Positions 1 through 5,871 of a stretch of 10,535 nucleotides of DNA are shown piece by piece; within the stretch, counting starts at the first letter, position 1, and every line of letters starts with the position of its first letter. The translations under genes were made by a program, and so were the position numbers. The stretch is taken from assembly GCA_012520835.1 (NCBI GenBank), contig JAAYNN010000017.1, positions 1 through 10,535 of the forward strand, read 5' to 3'. The notes under the pieces were generated by a model, which saw only the letters and a list, made by a program, of their open reading frames with translations, did no database searches and had not been told where the DNA came from. This stretch comes from Dehalococcoidales bacterium (GTDB lineage Bacteria; Chloroflexota; Dehalococcoidia; Dehalococcoidales; UBA5627).

Positions 1-201
1 AAGCAGGGGGAAACCGGAATAACGGATTAAAAAACTACAACAGGAATTCCCTGTACTGTTACACCGGTTGAATTTGTCGGCCTACTCGTGTAAAAATAGT
101 TTAATAATAATCCCGTGATTGAATCCGGGCAGGGCAAGTTTAAATACCATCGCAAATAACTTGCATATTAATCAGAACAAAGAAAAGAGGAAGAAAATAT
201 C
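1..201. other. Leader region upstream of the DUF364 gene
   Basis: No complete gene is visible. Plus-strand frames from the window edge close quickly (TAA at 28-30, TAA at 20-22, TGA at 67-69). One of them could be the last few codons of an upstream gene, but which one cannot be decided. A weak sigma-70-like pair, TTGAAT (119-124) and TAAATA (141-146) with a 16-nt spacer, could serve the next gene. The Shine-Dalgarno sequence for that gene is the AGAGGAAG stretch just before 202. Confidence 0.3.
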
Positions 202-960
202 ATGGCAGAACTGGCAGCAATACAGCTTGTAAGGAATAAACTGGTAGAACTGGTAAAAGAAAACAAGGCGGACGGCCAGCCGGTAGTCGTTACCGTGGGA
301 GCGCTATCGCCCCAGCAGGCAATCGGCAACACCGTCAGGCAGGATTATGCCATTCTTGAAGGCAAAGAAGTAATGATACAGGCACAGTTCGGCGGTGGAT
401 TCGGGCAGGCTTTTACCGATAGCCCCAGGGAATTCGAAGGGACTATAGAGGATGTGCTCTCTTTCAAACTGGATACGAACGGAAACAGGGCTATCATGGT
501 GGCTACCCTTAACGCTATAGCTTCTCACCTGGGTATCATTTCCGGAGTAAAACACTGCCGCAACGACGAGCCGGAAAAATGCGGCGCTATTATAGCGGAA
601 GAACTGAAAAAGAAGTTCGGAATCGTGAAAATCGGGATGATTGGATTGCAGCCGGCGATCCTGGAGAACCTTGTAAAAGGCTTTGGAGTTGATAATGTTC
701 GCTGCACCGATATGAACCCCAGGAACATCGGGCAGAATAAAGCCGGCGTTATTATATGGAACGGCAAAACGCAGACAAATGAAATAATAGACTGGTGCGA
801 TATTATCTTTGCCACCGGCAGCACCATTGCCAACGGTTCGTTCGACGATATAAACGACAGGGTGCAAAAAGCCGGGAAAAAATTAGTGCTCTTCGGGATA
901 ACAGGAGCAGCCGTTTGTGCTATTACCGGAATCGACCGCATCTGTCCGTACGGGCATTAG
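202..960 (+). CDS. DUF364/DUF4213 putative heavy-metal chelation protein
   Basis: A 252-residue protein that I place in the DUF4213 + DUF364 family, called putative heavy-metal chelation proteins; its biochemical role is not established. The N-terminal half (about 5-95) fits the enolase-N-like DUF4213 part. The C-terminal half (about 105-250) fits the Rossmann-like DUF364 part. Visible features are VATLNAIASHLG (100-111), a strand and loop at GMIGLQPA (145-152), DMNPRNIG (170-177), the ATGSTIANGSFDD segment (204-216) and a C-terminal ITGIDRICPYGH with Cys and His that could bind metal. Further Cys are at 119, 127, 168, 199 and 239. The ATG follows a GAGGAAG ribosome site at good spacing. It stands alone on the plus strand and converges on the IscU-type gene with only 15 bases between, and no hairpin terminator is evident. 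Family assignment is fairly secure, function is not. Confidence 0.82.
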   Translation: MAELAAIQLVRNKLVELVKENKADGQPVVVTVGALSPQQAIGNTVRQDYAILEGKEVMIQAQFGGGFGQAFTDSPREFEGTIEDVLSFKLDTNGNRAIMVATLNAIASHLGIISGVKHCRNDEPEKCGAIIAEELKKKFGIVKIGMIGLQPAILENLVKGFGVDNVRCTDMNPRNIGQNKAGVIIWNGKTQTNEIIDWCDIIFATGSTIANGSFDDINDRVQKAGKKLVLFGITGAAVCAITGIDRICPYGH

Positions 961-975
961 AATAAACTATAAAGA

Positions 976-1428
976 CTAAGACTGCCTGCGGTAAGCCTTT
1001 TTCCATGGCTCTTTCTTGATGTCGATATACTCCCTGAGCGCCGCTTTCAGTGTATTCGATGCTAAAAGAGCGCAATGCCTGCTTTCTTCGGGCAAGCCAT
1101 CAAGAGCGTCCAGTACATCCTGCTGACTGATCGCCATGGCTTCTCTGATATCTTTGCCGGTTGCCAGTTCAGTGACCATGCTGCCCGAAGCAATGCTGGT
1201 ACCGCATCCATCGGTCATAAAAGAAGAACTGAGAATGGTGCTGCCATCGATTTTAAGCCAGATTTCCATGGTATCGCCACAGGGGCCGGTAATTGTTGCG
1301 TAAACATCGGCATTCTCCATTACCCCCAGATTGCGTGGATTCATGGCATGGTCGATGGTTTTTGCCGAATAATTTCTGCGTTGCTCTCCCAGCATCAGTT
1401 CTTCAAATTCATCAAGATTATCTGTCAT
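976..1428 (-). CDS. IscU/NifU N-terminal-like Fe-S cluster scaffold
   Basis: A 150-residue IscU-family scaffold on which cysteine-desulfurase sulfur and iron are assembled into Fe-S clusters. All three ligand cysteines are present in their usual contexts: C50 in GPCGD, C75 in DGCGTSIASGS, and C119 in the HCALLA motif. The conserved Asp after the first Cys (D52) and the His before the third (H118) are also present. The PRN motif near residue 31-33 is typical. The first 20 residues are an extra acidic leader compared with ordinary IscU. The ATG has AAGGAG nine bases upstream and lies 13 bases after the stop of the permease gene, so the two are almost surely cotranscribed. No IscS/NifS desulfurase is in the window, so the sulfur donor must be encoded elsewhere. 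The family call is strong. Whether it serves general Fe-S assembly or the metal-sulfur cluster upstream is open. Confidence 0.88.
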   Translation of the reverse strand: MTDNLDEFEELMLGEQRRNYSAKTIDHAMNPRNLGVMENADVYATITGPCGDTMEIWLKIDGSTILSSSFMTDGCGTSIASGSMVTELATGKDIREAMAISQQDVLDALDGLPEESRHCALLASNTLKAALREYIDIKKEPWKKAYRRQS

Positions 1429-1441
1429 CGTTGCGTACTCC

Positions 1442-2227
1442 TTATATATTTACACCGAAGTAGCTCAGGATATATTTCAATGATACGTACAAAAAAATAA
1501 ATCCGAATATCGTTTTCAACGTGGCCGGCCTGATACGGGAGCAGAGCCGCGCTCCGATAAGCGCTCCCCCCACCGCCCCGAACCCCATCGCAAAGGCAGC
1601 CGGTACATCGCATAAACCCTGGGAAATCTTAATAATGCCGCCGACCAGCGCAAACCAGACGAAAGAAGCCATCGAAGATCCGATGGCAACCTTGACCGGC
1701 GAGCGCAGAAAATAGACGAAAGCCGGAACCATTATAAAACCGCCGCCGAGGCCAGACATACCGGTAAAGATGCCGACACCACCACCGATCCCGGCTTTAA
1801 GCGGGATATTTCCCCCCATTGTTTTACCGGGGGGATCGGGTTTTTCTCTCAGAAACAATCCCTCGTAAATCATGCTTGCGGCTATGGGGGTAAAAACAAT
1901 TCCCAGGATTAAATCGATCAGTTCGTGATAATCCTTTATCAGGTAAAAAAGGATTGAACCGATAATCACGCCCACAACACCAGCCGGAGCGATGTATCTT
2001 ACCGATTTCCAATCGACATTGCCCATTTTCCAGTGCTGATAAGTACCTGCAACCGCGGTAAATATTACAGCCACCAAGGTAGTTCCGACAGCAATAGACG
2101 GCGAAAAGCTGAAAGCGAACCGCGTCATGGGCAGCATTATAGCTCCGCCGCCGATTCCCAATAAACCGCCGAATATGCCTGCCACAATACCTGTCAGGAA
2201 CAGCAGTATTATGGTTAAAAAGCCCAA
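1442..2227 (-). CDS. TauE/SafE (TSUP) family membrane permease
   Basis: A 261-residue integral membrane protein of the sulfite exporter TauE/SafE (TSUP) family, whose members move sulfur compounds such as sulfite, sulfoacetate or thiosulfate, and other small organic anions. It shows the family's internal duplication: GGLLGIGGGAIMLP at 20-33 and the related GMSGLGGGFIMVP at 156-168. About eight hydrophobic segments are visible, with a polar loop (about 125-142) between the halves. The start is a TTG at 2227. It is chosen because AAGGAT lies about eight bases upstream and it keeps the complete first membrane segment. The gene lies between a NifX-like gene and the IscU gene, so a sulfur substrate for cluster assembly is a reasonable inference, but the substrate cannot be read from the sequence. 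A small palindromic insertion element separates it from the upstream gene. Removing it would leave about 25 bases, a usual operon gap. Confidence 0.88.
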   Translation of the reverse strand: MGFLTIILLFLTGIVAGIFGGLLGIGGGAIMLPMTRFAFSFSPSIAVGTTLVAVIFTAVAGTYQHWKMGNVDWKSVRYIAPAGVVGVIIGSILFYLIKDYHELIDLILGIVFTPIAASMIYEGLFLREKPDPPGKTMGGNIPLKAGIGGGVGIFTGMSGLGGGFIMVPAFVYFLRSPVKVAIGSSMASFVWFALVGGIIKISQGLCDVPAAFAMGFGAVGGALIGARLCSRIRPATLKTIFGFIFLYVSLKYILSYFGVNI

Positions 2228-2249
2228 ATTTTAATCCTTATTTCAAGAA

Positions 2250-2330
2250 ATTTTAATAGTGTTATTCGATTGAAGTGCCTGAAGAATTAACAACCGATTG
2301 GACACTATTACCGAATAGTACTATTTTAAT
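2250..2330 (-). mobile_element. 65-bp MITE-like palindromic element with 8-bp target duplication
   Basis: The element occupies 2258-2322 and is flanked on both sides by the direct repeat ATTTTAAT (2250-2257 and 2323-2330), as left by a transposition event. Its ends are imperfect inverted repeats of about 23 bp (2259-2281 and 2299-2321) built on the arm TACTATTCGGTAATAGTGTC. A second element with the same length and arms lies at 7441-7505 on the other strand. No coding capacity. The stop codon of the upstream NifX-like gene lies inside the right-hand direct repeat, so the insertion left that gene intact. The core of one arm can also form a small hairpin (ACTATT/AATAGT, 2304-2319), but no T-run follows, so it is not a typical terminator. 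The parent transposase is not in this window. Confidence 0.6.
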
Positions 2331-2718
2331 TGTTTTCGCCGTGATGCTGCTTGTGATGTTCCCCGTGCCCACAGCCCTTATCGCCGTGGTCGCAAACGTT
2401 TTCTCCGCTTTCCAGGCGATGATAAAGATATTTTGTGACCGCCGTTTCGGGATCCGGTTCGCTTACGCCCATGACTACTTTAACCCCATTGCTTTCAAAG
2501 ACAGAGCGCGGTCCCATGCCCATACCGCCCGCCAATACGACATTGACGCCTTTTTTCGCCAGCGCCAGCGGAGTTCCGTGGCAGTCGTGGGTTGCCGTGG
2601 TCATTGTTTCTTTTCCGACTATCTGTTTGCTGTCGTTGACCTCGATAATCAAAAATTCGGATGTCTGTCCCCAGTGTGATGAAAGAACGCCGTCTATTAC
2701 CGGAATTGCAAACTTCAT
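2326..2718 (-). CDS. NifX/NifB-type (DiNase_FeMo-co) protein with His/Cys-rich tail
   Basis: A 130-residue protein of the dinitrogenase iron-molybdenum cofactor biosynthesis family, which binds or carries metal-sulfur clusters (NifX, NafY, the C-terminal part of NifB, MTH1175, and the orange protein of Desulfovibrio). The core (1-103) shows the RNase H-like order of strands: MKFAIPV at the start, FLIIEV (22-27), VNVVLAGGMGMGP (58-70) and GVKVVMGVSE (78-87). The usual family loop holds D45-C46-H47. What is unusual is the tail (about 107-130), which holds C109 and C116 and six His (111, 118, 121, 122, 125, 126) and looks like a metal-binding or metal-storage appendage. The ATG is preceded by AAAGGAG. 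It is followed by the permease and scaffold genes and preceded by a relic gene, with a possible own promoter. Not nitrogenase-specific: no nif genes are present. Confidence 0.85.
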   Translation of the reverse strand: MKFAIPVIDGVLSSHWGQTSEFLIIEVNDSKQIVGKETMTTATHDCHGTPLALAKKGVNVVLAGGMGMGPRSVFESNGVKVVMGVSEPDPETAVTKYLYHRLESGENVCDHGDKGCGHGEHHKQHHGENN

Positions 2719-2753
2719 AAAAAATACTCCTTTAATTTTTAATATTTTAAATA

Positions 2754-2782
2754 ATAATCTGATGAATTGAATACTGAATCAA
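2754..2782 (-). promoter_or_regulatory. Possible sigma-70 promoter for the NifX-permease-IscU subgroup
   Basis: On the minus strand TTGATT (2782-2777) and GATTAT (2759-2754) are separated by 17 bases, each with four of six consensus bases, in an AT-rich stretch about 35 bases upstream of the ATG at 2718. It would let the last three genes be transcribed separately from the ATPase genes, from which they are divided by a dead gene. Weak evidence: AT-rich DNA gives such matches by chance. Confidence 0.3.
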
Positions 2783-2958
2783 TCCATCATGGCACATATA
2801 TTATACACGACATGCATATTATTCTCACGGCAGTAACCGATGTCCGCCTCGCTCTCCAGACCTAGTTGTAGCCGGATGCGGCGGATGCCAGGCGCAGTGC
2901 ACTGCTTGAGAACGTCTGCGCTCACTTGCGGAGGTACTGCACGACTACTCGTCTTGGA
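2779..2958 (-). pseudogene. Remnant of a CoA-binding-domain (YccU-like) gene
   Basis: A 59-codon open stretch without an ATG start, bounded upstream by TAG (2961-2959) and ended by TGA (2781-2779). Its translation matches the last third of small Rossmann-fold CoA-binding-domain proteins (PF13380 style). It has a VPPQVSADVLKQC strand-helix, then IRRIRLQLGLESEADI, corresponding to the family's 'GIKxVWLQPGxESEEAI', then YCRENNMHVVYNICAMM, corresponding to 'xxGIxVVxxxCxM'. The N-terminal two thirds, including the nucleotide-binding loop, are missing. The expected Trp and Pro of WLQPG are replaced by Arg and Leu, which fits decay. A GTG near 2922 could in principle start a very short peptide, but no ribosome site supports it. 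It lies in the 270-base gap between the second ATPase gene and a NifX-like gene and is more GC-rich than the flanking spacer. Confidence 0.62.
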
Positions 2959-2988
2959 CTATGAATAAAACTGTCGGAATTCAGAATT

Positions 2989-3852
2989 TTATTTGCTATT
3001 CAACAACCGGGAGACCTTCTCCCAGAGCTTTTTTATTTCCTGCGATACGGCGCCGCCGGAATACTCGACTACCGGAATCCCCTTTACCATAGCCTCGGTT
3101 ACCACATTATCGAAAGGTATTCTTGCCGCTACTTCCACGGACTGGGATTGACAGTATTTTTCGATTTCGCGCGTATTTTCTTCGTTGATATCGAATTTAT
3201 TGACGCAGACGGCGGCCGGCACATTGAAATGTCGACACACTCCGATTACTCTTTCCATGTCATGTATTCCCGAAAGGGTCGGCTCGACTACCAGCAGAGC
3301 CATATTCGCCCCCGAAAGCGAGGATACTACCGGGCATCCGATTCCCGGAGGGCCGTCACAGATGATATAATCCGCCCCTGCTTCGCCGGCTAACTTTTTA
3401 GACTGCTGCCTGACTTTTGCAACCAGTTTCCCGGAGTTTTCCTGCGCAATTCCGAGGCGGGCGTGCACCAGCGGCCCGTACTTCGTATCCGAGATAAACA
3501 GGTAGCCCGCCATGTTTTCTTCCATGGTTATGGCTTCGGCAGGACAGATATGGGAACAGAAGCCGCAGCCCTCGCAGGAGATCGCATCCACCTTGAAATT
3601 GTCTATGGCATCGAAGCGACACAGTTTCTGGCACAAGCCGCACTGTGTACACTTTTCGGAATCGATAACGGCAGACTTGCCGCTCCAGAACTCCTCTTTA
3701 TGCCTGACTGCCGGGTTTAAAAGCAAATGCAGGTCGGCGGCATCGACATCGCAGTCGGCCATTACCTTTTTCTCTGCCAGCGCCGCCAGCGAACCGACGA
3801 TGCTGGTTTTTCCCGTTCCGCCCTTACCGCTTAATACTACCAGTTCACGCAT
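2989..3852 (-). CDS. MinD/Mrp-family ATPase with inserted 2x[4Fe-4S] ferredoxin domain (second of pair)
   Basis: A 287-residue P-loop ATPase of the MinD/ParA/Mrp group with a ferredoxin insert. Such proteins occur in anaerobes next to NifX-like genes and are thought to couple ATP hydrolysis to Fe-S or metal-sulfur cluster handling. The deviant Walker A motif is KGGTGKT (10-16), the switch I region is DCDVDAADL (33-41) and the Walker B/switch II motif is DGPPG (166-170). Two complete [4Fe-4S] motifs sit between: C68-x2-C71-x2-C74-x3-C78, and C93-x2-C96-x2-C99-x3-C103 followed by Pro. The ATG at 3852 lies 8 bases inside the end of the partner ATPase gene (ATGCGTGA overlap) and has AAGGAGAAGG upstream, so it is translationally linked. 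It shares its layout with that partner but is clearly diverged, suggesting a heterodimer. Compare the paired MinD-type ATPases of the orange protein system. Confidence 0.92.
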   Translation of the reverse strand: MRELVVLSGKGGTGKTSIVGSLAALAEKKVMADCDVDAADLHLLLNPAVRHKEEFWSGKSAVIDSEKCTQCGLCQKLCRFDAIDNFKVDAISCEGCGFCSHICPAEAITMEENMAGYLFISDTKYGPLVHARLGIAQENSGKLVAKVRQQSKKLAGEAGADYIICDGPPGIGCPVVSSLSGANMALLVVEPTLSGIHDMERVIGVCRHFNVPAAVCVNKFDINEENTREIEKYCQSQSVEVAARIPFDNVVTEAMVKGIPVVEYSGGAVSQEIKKLWEKVSRLLNSK

Positions 3853-4690
3853 CTACCTTCTCCTTGATATCGTTATAGAGCTGTATAAAGCGGCTCTTCC
3901 ACTCAGGCATCCCTTCGACCAGCACAACACCGCGCGAATATAAGCGCGCAATTTCCGTATCCAGCGGAATGGTCATCAGGACATGTATTTTCTCCTCTTG
4001 GCAGTAATTCTCGACGCCGGCATCGCCGGCACCGGTCCTGTTTATGACCACACCGAAGGGAATATCCAGTTCTCTAACCGTTTCCACCGCCAGTTTCAGG
4101 TCGTTGAGGCCAAAGGGGGTCGGCTCGGTTAAAAGCAGGCAGAAATCGCTGCCCCTGACTGTTTCAACCACCGGGCAGGACGTTCCCGGCGGGGCATCCC
4201 TGATAATAATATCCTGCTCGCTTTCATGCTCTTTAACCCGGCTGATTACCGGAGGCGCCATCGCTTCTCCGACAGTCAGTATCCCCTGAATAAACTTTAT
4301 CCCTCTGGCATCTCCCCACTCCACCACGCCGATATGGCGGGCTTCTTCAGTGATAGCTTTTTCGGGACAAAGGTAACTGCAGGCCCCGCAACCGTGGCAC
4401 AACTGGGGAAAAGTCAGTACGTGACTACCCAGTACGGCAATGGCGTTAAAAGCGCATACCTTAGCGCACTTGCCGCAGAAGGTGCATTTTTCCTCCGCCA
4501 CCACCGGCACCATGATATCTACCGATTCGCTGCCGCTAATCTGCGGTTTTAAAAAAATGCCGGCATTGGGCTCTTCGACATCGCAATCAGCCAGTGTCAC
4601 ACCATAATCGTCTTTCAGGGAAAGGGCAAGGCTGGTGGATATCAGGGTTTTGCCGGTCCCGCCTTTTCCGCTGGCAATAGTTATGATCAT
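3845..4690 (-). CDS. MinD/Mrp-family ATPase with inserted 2x[4Fe-4S] ferredoxin domain (first of pair)
   Basis: A 281-residue paralogue of the next gene, with the same plan. It has deviant Walker A KGGTGKT (9-15), switch I DCDVEEPN (35-42), first cluster motif C69-x2-C72-x2-C75-x3-C79, second C98-x2-C101-x2-C104-x3-C108-Pro, and DAPPGT (165-170) as Walker B/switch II. An upstream in-frame ATG at 4729 would add 13 residues. I reject it because the ATG at 4690 has AAAGGA at correct spacing and begins directly with the MIITIASGKGG strand expected of the family. This ATG overlaps the stop of the preceding 67-residue gene as ATGA, a classic coupling arrangement, so the small protein is made in step with the ATPase. 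The role is inferred to be ATP-driven assembly or insertion of a metal-sulfur cluster, with the NifX-like proteins as likely partners. Confidence 0.92.
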   Translation of the reverse strand: MIITIASGKGGTGKTLISTSLALSLKDDYGVTLADCDVEEPNAGIFLKPQISGSESVDIMVPVVAEEKCTFCGKCAKVCAFNAIAVLGSHVLTFPQLCHGCGACSYLCPEKAITEEARHIGVVEWGDARGIKFIQGILTVGEAMAPPVISRVKEHESEQDIIIRDAPPGTSCPVVETVRGSDFCLLLTEPTPFGLNDLKLAVETVRELDIPFGVVINRTGAGDAGVENYCQEEKIHVLMTIPLDTEIARLYSRGVVLVEGMPEWKSRFIQLYNDIKEKVDA

Positions 4691-4890
4691 TTTATTTCCT
4701 TTACCATGCTGTTTCCGCATGTGGGGCATTTTACACTAAAACAGGGAATTCCCGCTTGATGCGGCACTTTAGTTCCGCAACCGGGGCAGACACAGTTTCC
4801 GCTTGCCCCCACTCCGCCACACCTGCCTCCCCTTCGTCCTCCGCCAGGCGATGAACCACCTGCGGGCCCTGTTCCGTCTCTTCCGGGCAT
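4687..4890 (-). CDS. 67-residue Gly-rich, double-CXXC (zinc-ribbon/rubredoxin-like) protein
   Basis: A small protein in two parts. Residues 1-31 are a Gly/Arg-rich leader beginning MPGRDGTGPAGG, close to the start of the DUF5320 protein two genes upstream. Residues 32-67 contain CPGC (35-38) and CPTC (55-58), spaced as in a zinc ribbon or rubredoxin-like knuckle, plus C24, C33 and C50. A longer start at 4977 is possible by frame but is rejected: AGGAGGTGGC lies just upstream of the ATG at 4890, and the region above it belongs to a decayed gene in another frame. The stop overlaps the next start (ATGA), so it is coupled to the MinD-type ATPase. It probably binds Zn or Fe and interacts with the ATPases or NifX-like proteins. 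I do not recognise a named family beyond the resemblance to DUF5320. Confidence 0.75.
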   Translation of the reverse strand: MPGRDGTGPAGGSSPGGGRRGGRCGGVGASGNCVCPGCGTKVPHQAGIPCFSVKCPTCGNSMVKEIK

Positions 4891-4918
4891 AATGCCACCT
4901 CCTATAATGATTATTTTA

Positions 4919-5207
4919 TCAGCAACAGACCAGTTCGGGATGCCTTTTTGCACACTCGACAACCAAACCTTCAGCAATCATCAAAACTCCGATGTAACTG
5001 CCTTCTAGTTGCAGGCAGCATGTCTCCGGCACTGATACCGAAAACTCCAGCCGGGATAACGGCCGTTCCGTTTTTGCTGATTTGCGACCAGCCGAATAAG
5101 TGCTTGCCACCTTTTTCAGTCAGGGCATGTTGTTTTTCCTGACAAATCGTTTCAATGGCTGAGTGCAGCCTAGCTTTTACCGTGATGAGCGGAAACGTTG
5201 GCTTCAC
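4919..5207 (-). pseudogene. Frameshifted AbrB/SpoVT-like (swapped-hairpin) gene
   Basis: Two overlapping minus-strand frames read as one protein if one base is removed. The first frame (from 5207) gives an N-terminal helix and then KHLFGWSQISKNGTAVIPAG and FGISAGDML, the pattern of a MazE/AbrB/SpoVT swapped-hairpin DNA-binding domain ('G.. V.. nG.. vIPk..r..fgi..GD.L'). The second frame continues GSYIGVLMIAEGLVVECAKR and ends HPELVCC at TGA 4921-4919. The switch falls near AGAAGG (5006-5001), where one extra A explains it and gives about 95 residues. Without correction the first frame stops at 4971-4973. The only upstream start codon is a GTG at 5207, overlapping the NifX-like gene by 38 bases, with no good ribosome site. 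A true start inside the overlap is unclear. It may be a genuine pseudogene, a sequencing error, or less likely programmed frameshifting. The family match is moderate. Confidence 0.6.
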
Positions 5208-5535
5208 TGCTTTCTTTATAACGCCCTTCCTTGTAGTCCTCGATAACGTCGCCGATTCTGCCGGCTACTCCGGTAATCACCTTGATTCCGGCCGGCGATA
5301 AGACATTATAGGCATTGGGGCCGCAACTGCCCGTGAGCACGGCTTCAACGCCCTTGCCGACAATCATCTGTGCGGCGGCTACTCCGGCGCCTCCGCCCGC
5401 CTGTGAGCTGGCATTATCGATATATTCATATTCCATCGTCTCAGGGTCAACTATTATGAAATAAGAGCAACGCCCAAAGCGCGCATCGACATCGTTTTCC
5501 AGCGTAGTTCCCGTAGCGCTAATTGCTATTTTCAT
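5170..5535 (-). CDS. NifX/NifB-type (DiNase_FeMo-co) metal-cluster-binding protein
   Basis: A 121-residue member of the dinitrogenase iron-molybdenum cofactor family, the type nearest to MTH1175 and the orange protein. Landmarks are MKIAISATG at the start, DARFGRCSYFIIVD (17-30), the EYEYIDNASSQAGGGAG loop (36-51), VEAVLTGSCGPNA (63-75) and AGIKVITGVAG (82-92). C23 and C71 are the only cysteines. A short polar tail ends in HHGKS. It lacks the long His/Cys tail of the second family member further down the cluster, so the two are probably not redundant. GAGGAG stands five bases before the ATG. It follows the DUF5320 gene by 26 bases and precedes the frameshifted AbrB-like gene, which overlaps its end. 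Likely a cluster carrier or acceptor working with the ferredoxin-type ATPases; the metal is not predictable. Confidence 0.88.
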   Translation of the reverse strand: MKIAISATGTTLENDVDARFGRCSYFIIVDPETMEYEYIDNASSQAGGGAGVAAAQMIVGKGVEAVLTGSCGPNAYNVLSPAGIKVITGVAGRIGDVIEDYKEGRYKESSEANVSAHHGKS

Positions 5536-5561
5536 CTTTACTCCTCTTCAATCCTTTCCTG

Positions 5562-5822
5562 CTATTTTTCGCTCAGCTTTTCTATTTGCGACTCTATCCT
5601 GTTCAGGGTATCTTTCAATGACTGCATTTCGCTCTTCAAAGAATCGATATCATGTTCCTGCTGATACCGGGGCGCAACCCGATTGGCATAGCCATAACCG
5701 CCGCCGCGCCGCATACCCAGCGGACGCCTGACAGATGACGCTCCCGGTACCGCACAAAATCCCCTTCCACCTCCTGTCATCGGCCCCACCCCGCGGGGTC
5801 CTGTTCCATCAAATCCTGGCAT
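5562..5822 (-). CDS. DUF5320-family small protein
   Basis: An 86-residue protein. Residues 1-50 are Gly/Arg-rich and start with MPGFDGTGPRGVGPMTGGGR, the recognisable DUF5320 leader. Residues 57-86 are a charged amphipathic helix (HDIDSLKSEMQSLKDTLNRI and on), which should form a coiled coil. There is a single Cys (C23). DUF5320 proteins have no proven function but are repeatedly found beside NifX-like and MinD-type genes in anaerobes. A strong AAGGAGG precedes the ATG. The gene is second in the cluster, 49 bases after the DUF134 regulator gene. Its leader resembles that of the 67-residue double-CXXC protein, so the two may share a binding partner through this leader while differing in C-terminal module (coiled coil versus metal knuckle). 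Confidence 0.82.
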   Translation of the reverse strand: MPGFDGTGPRGVGPMTGGGRGFCAVPGASSVRRPLGMRRGGGYGYANRVAPRYQQEHDIDSLKSEMQSLKDTLNRIESQIEKLSEK

Positions 5823-5871
5823 AATAAACCTCCTTATATTATTTAAATTTTTTATATCTTTCTAATCGATA

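Noticed and set aside
1..67. Possible 3' end of an upstream coding region at the window edge
   Set aside because: All three plus frames close within 70 bases and none can be preferred, so no partial gene is called.
304..941. Two long minus-strand open frames inside the DUF364 gene
   Set aside because: They are antisense to a gene with clear family motifs and good ribosome site. Their translations show no recognisable domain.
2304..2319. Small hairpin ACTATT/AATAGT as an intrinsic terminator after the NifX-like gene
   Set aside because: AT-rich 6-bp stem without a following T-run on the transcribed strand. It is better explained as part of the inverted-repeat element.
2275..2770. Plus-strand open frames of 134 and 111 codons over the NifX-like gene
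   Set aside because: Shadows of the NifX-like gene. No family features, and one would start inside the palindromic element.
2790..2805. TGGCAC resembling half of a sigma-54 promoter, sought because ORP operons of Desulfovibrio use sigma-54
   Set aside because: No TTGC box at the required spacing here or at the other TGGCAC occurrences, and no sigma-54 activator gene in the window.
4691..4729. Upstream ATG extending the first MinD-type ATPase by 13 residues
   Set aside because: The added residues do not belong to the fold, and the ATG at 4690 has the ribosome site and the ATGA overlap with the preceding gene.
4891..4977. Longer start for the 67-residue double-CXXC protein
   Set aside because: AGGAGGTGGC immediately before the ATG at 4890 and the MPGxDGTGP start shared with DUF5320 mark the true start. 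The extra residues come from the shifted frame of a decayed gene.
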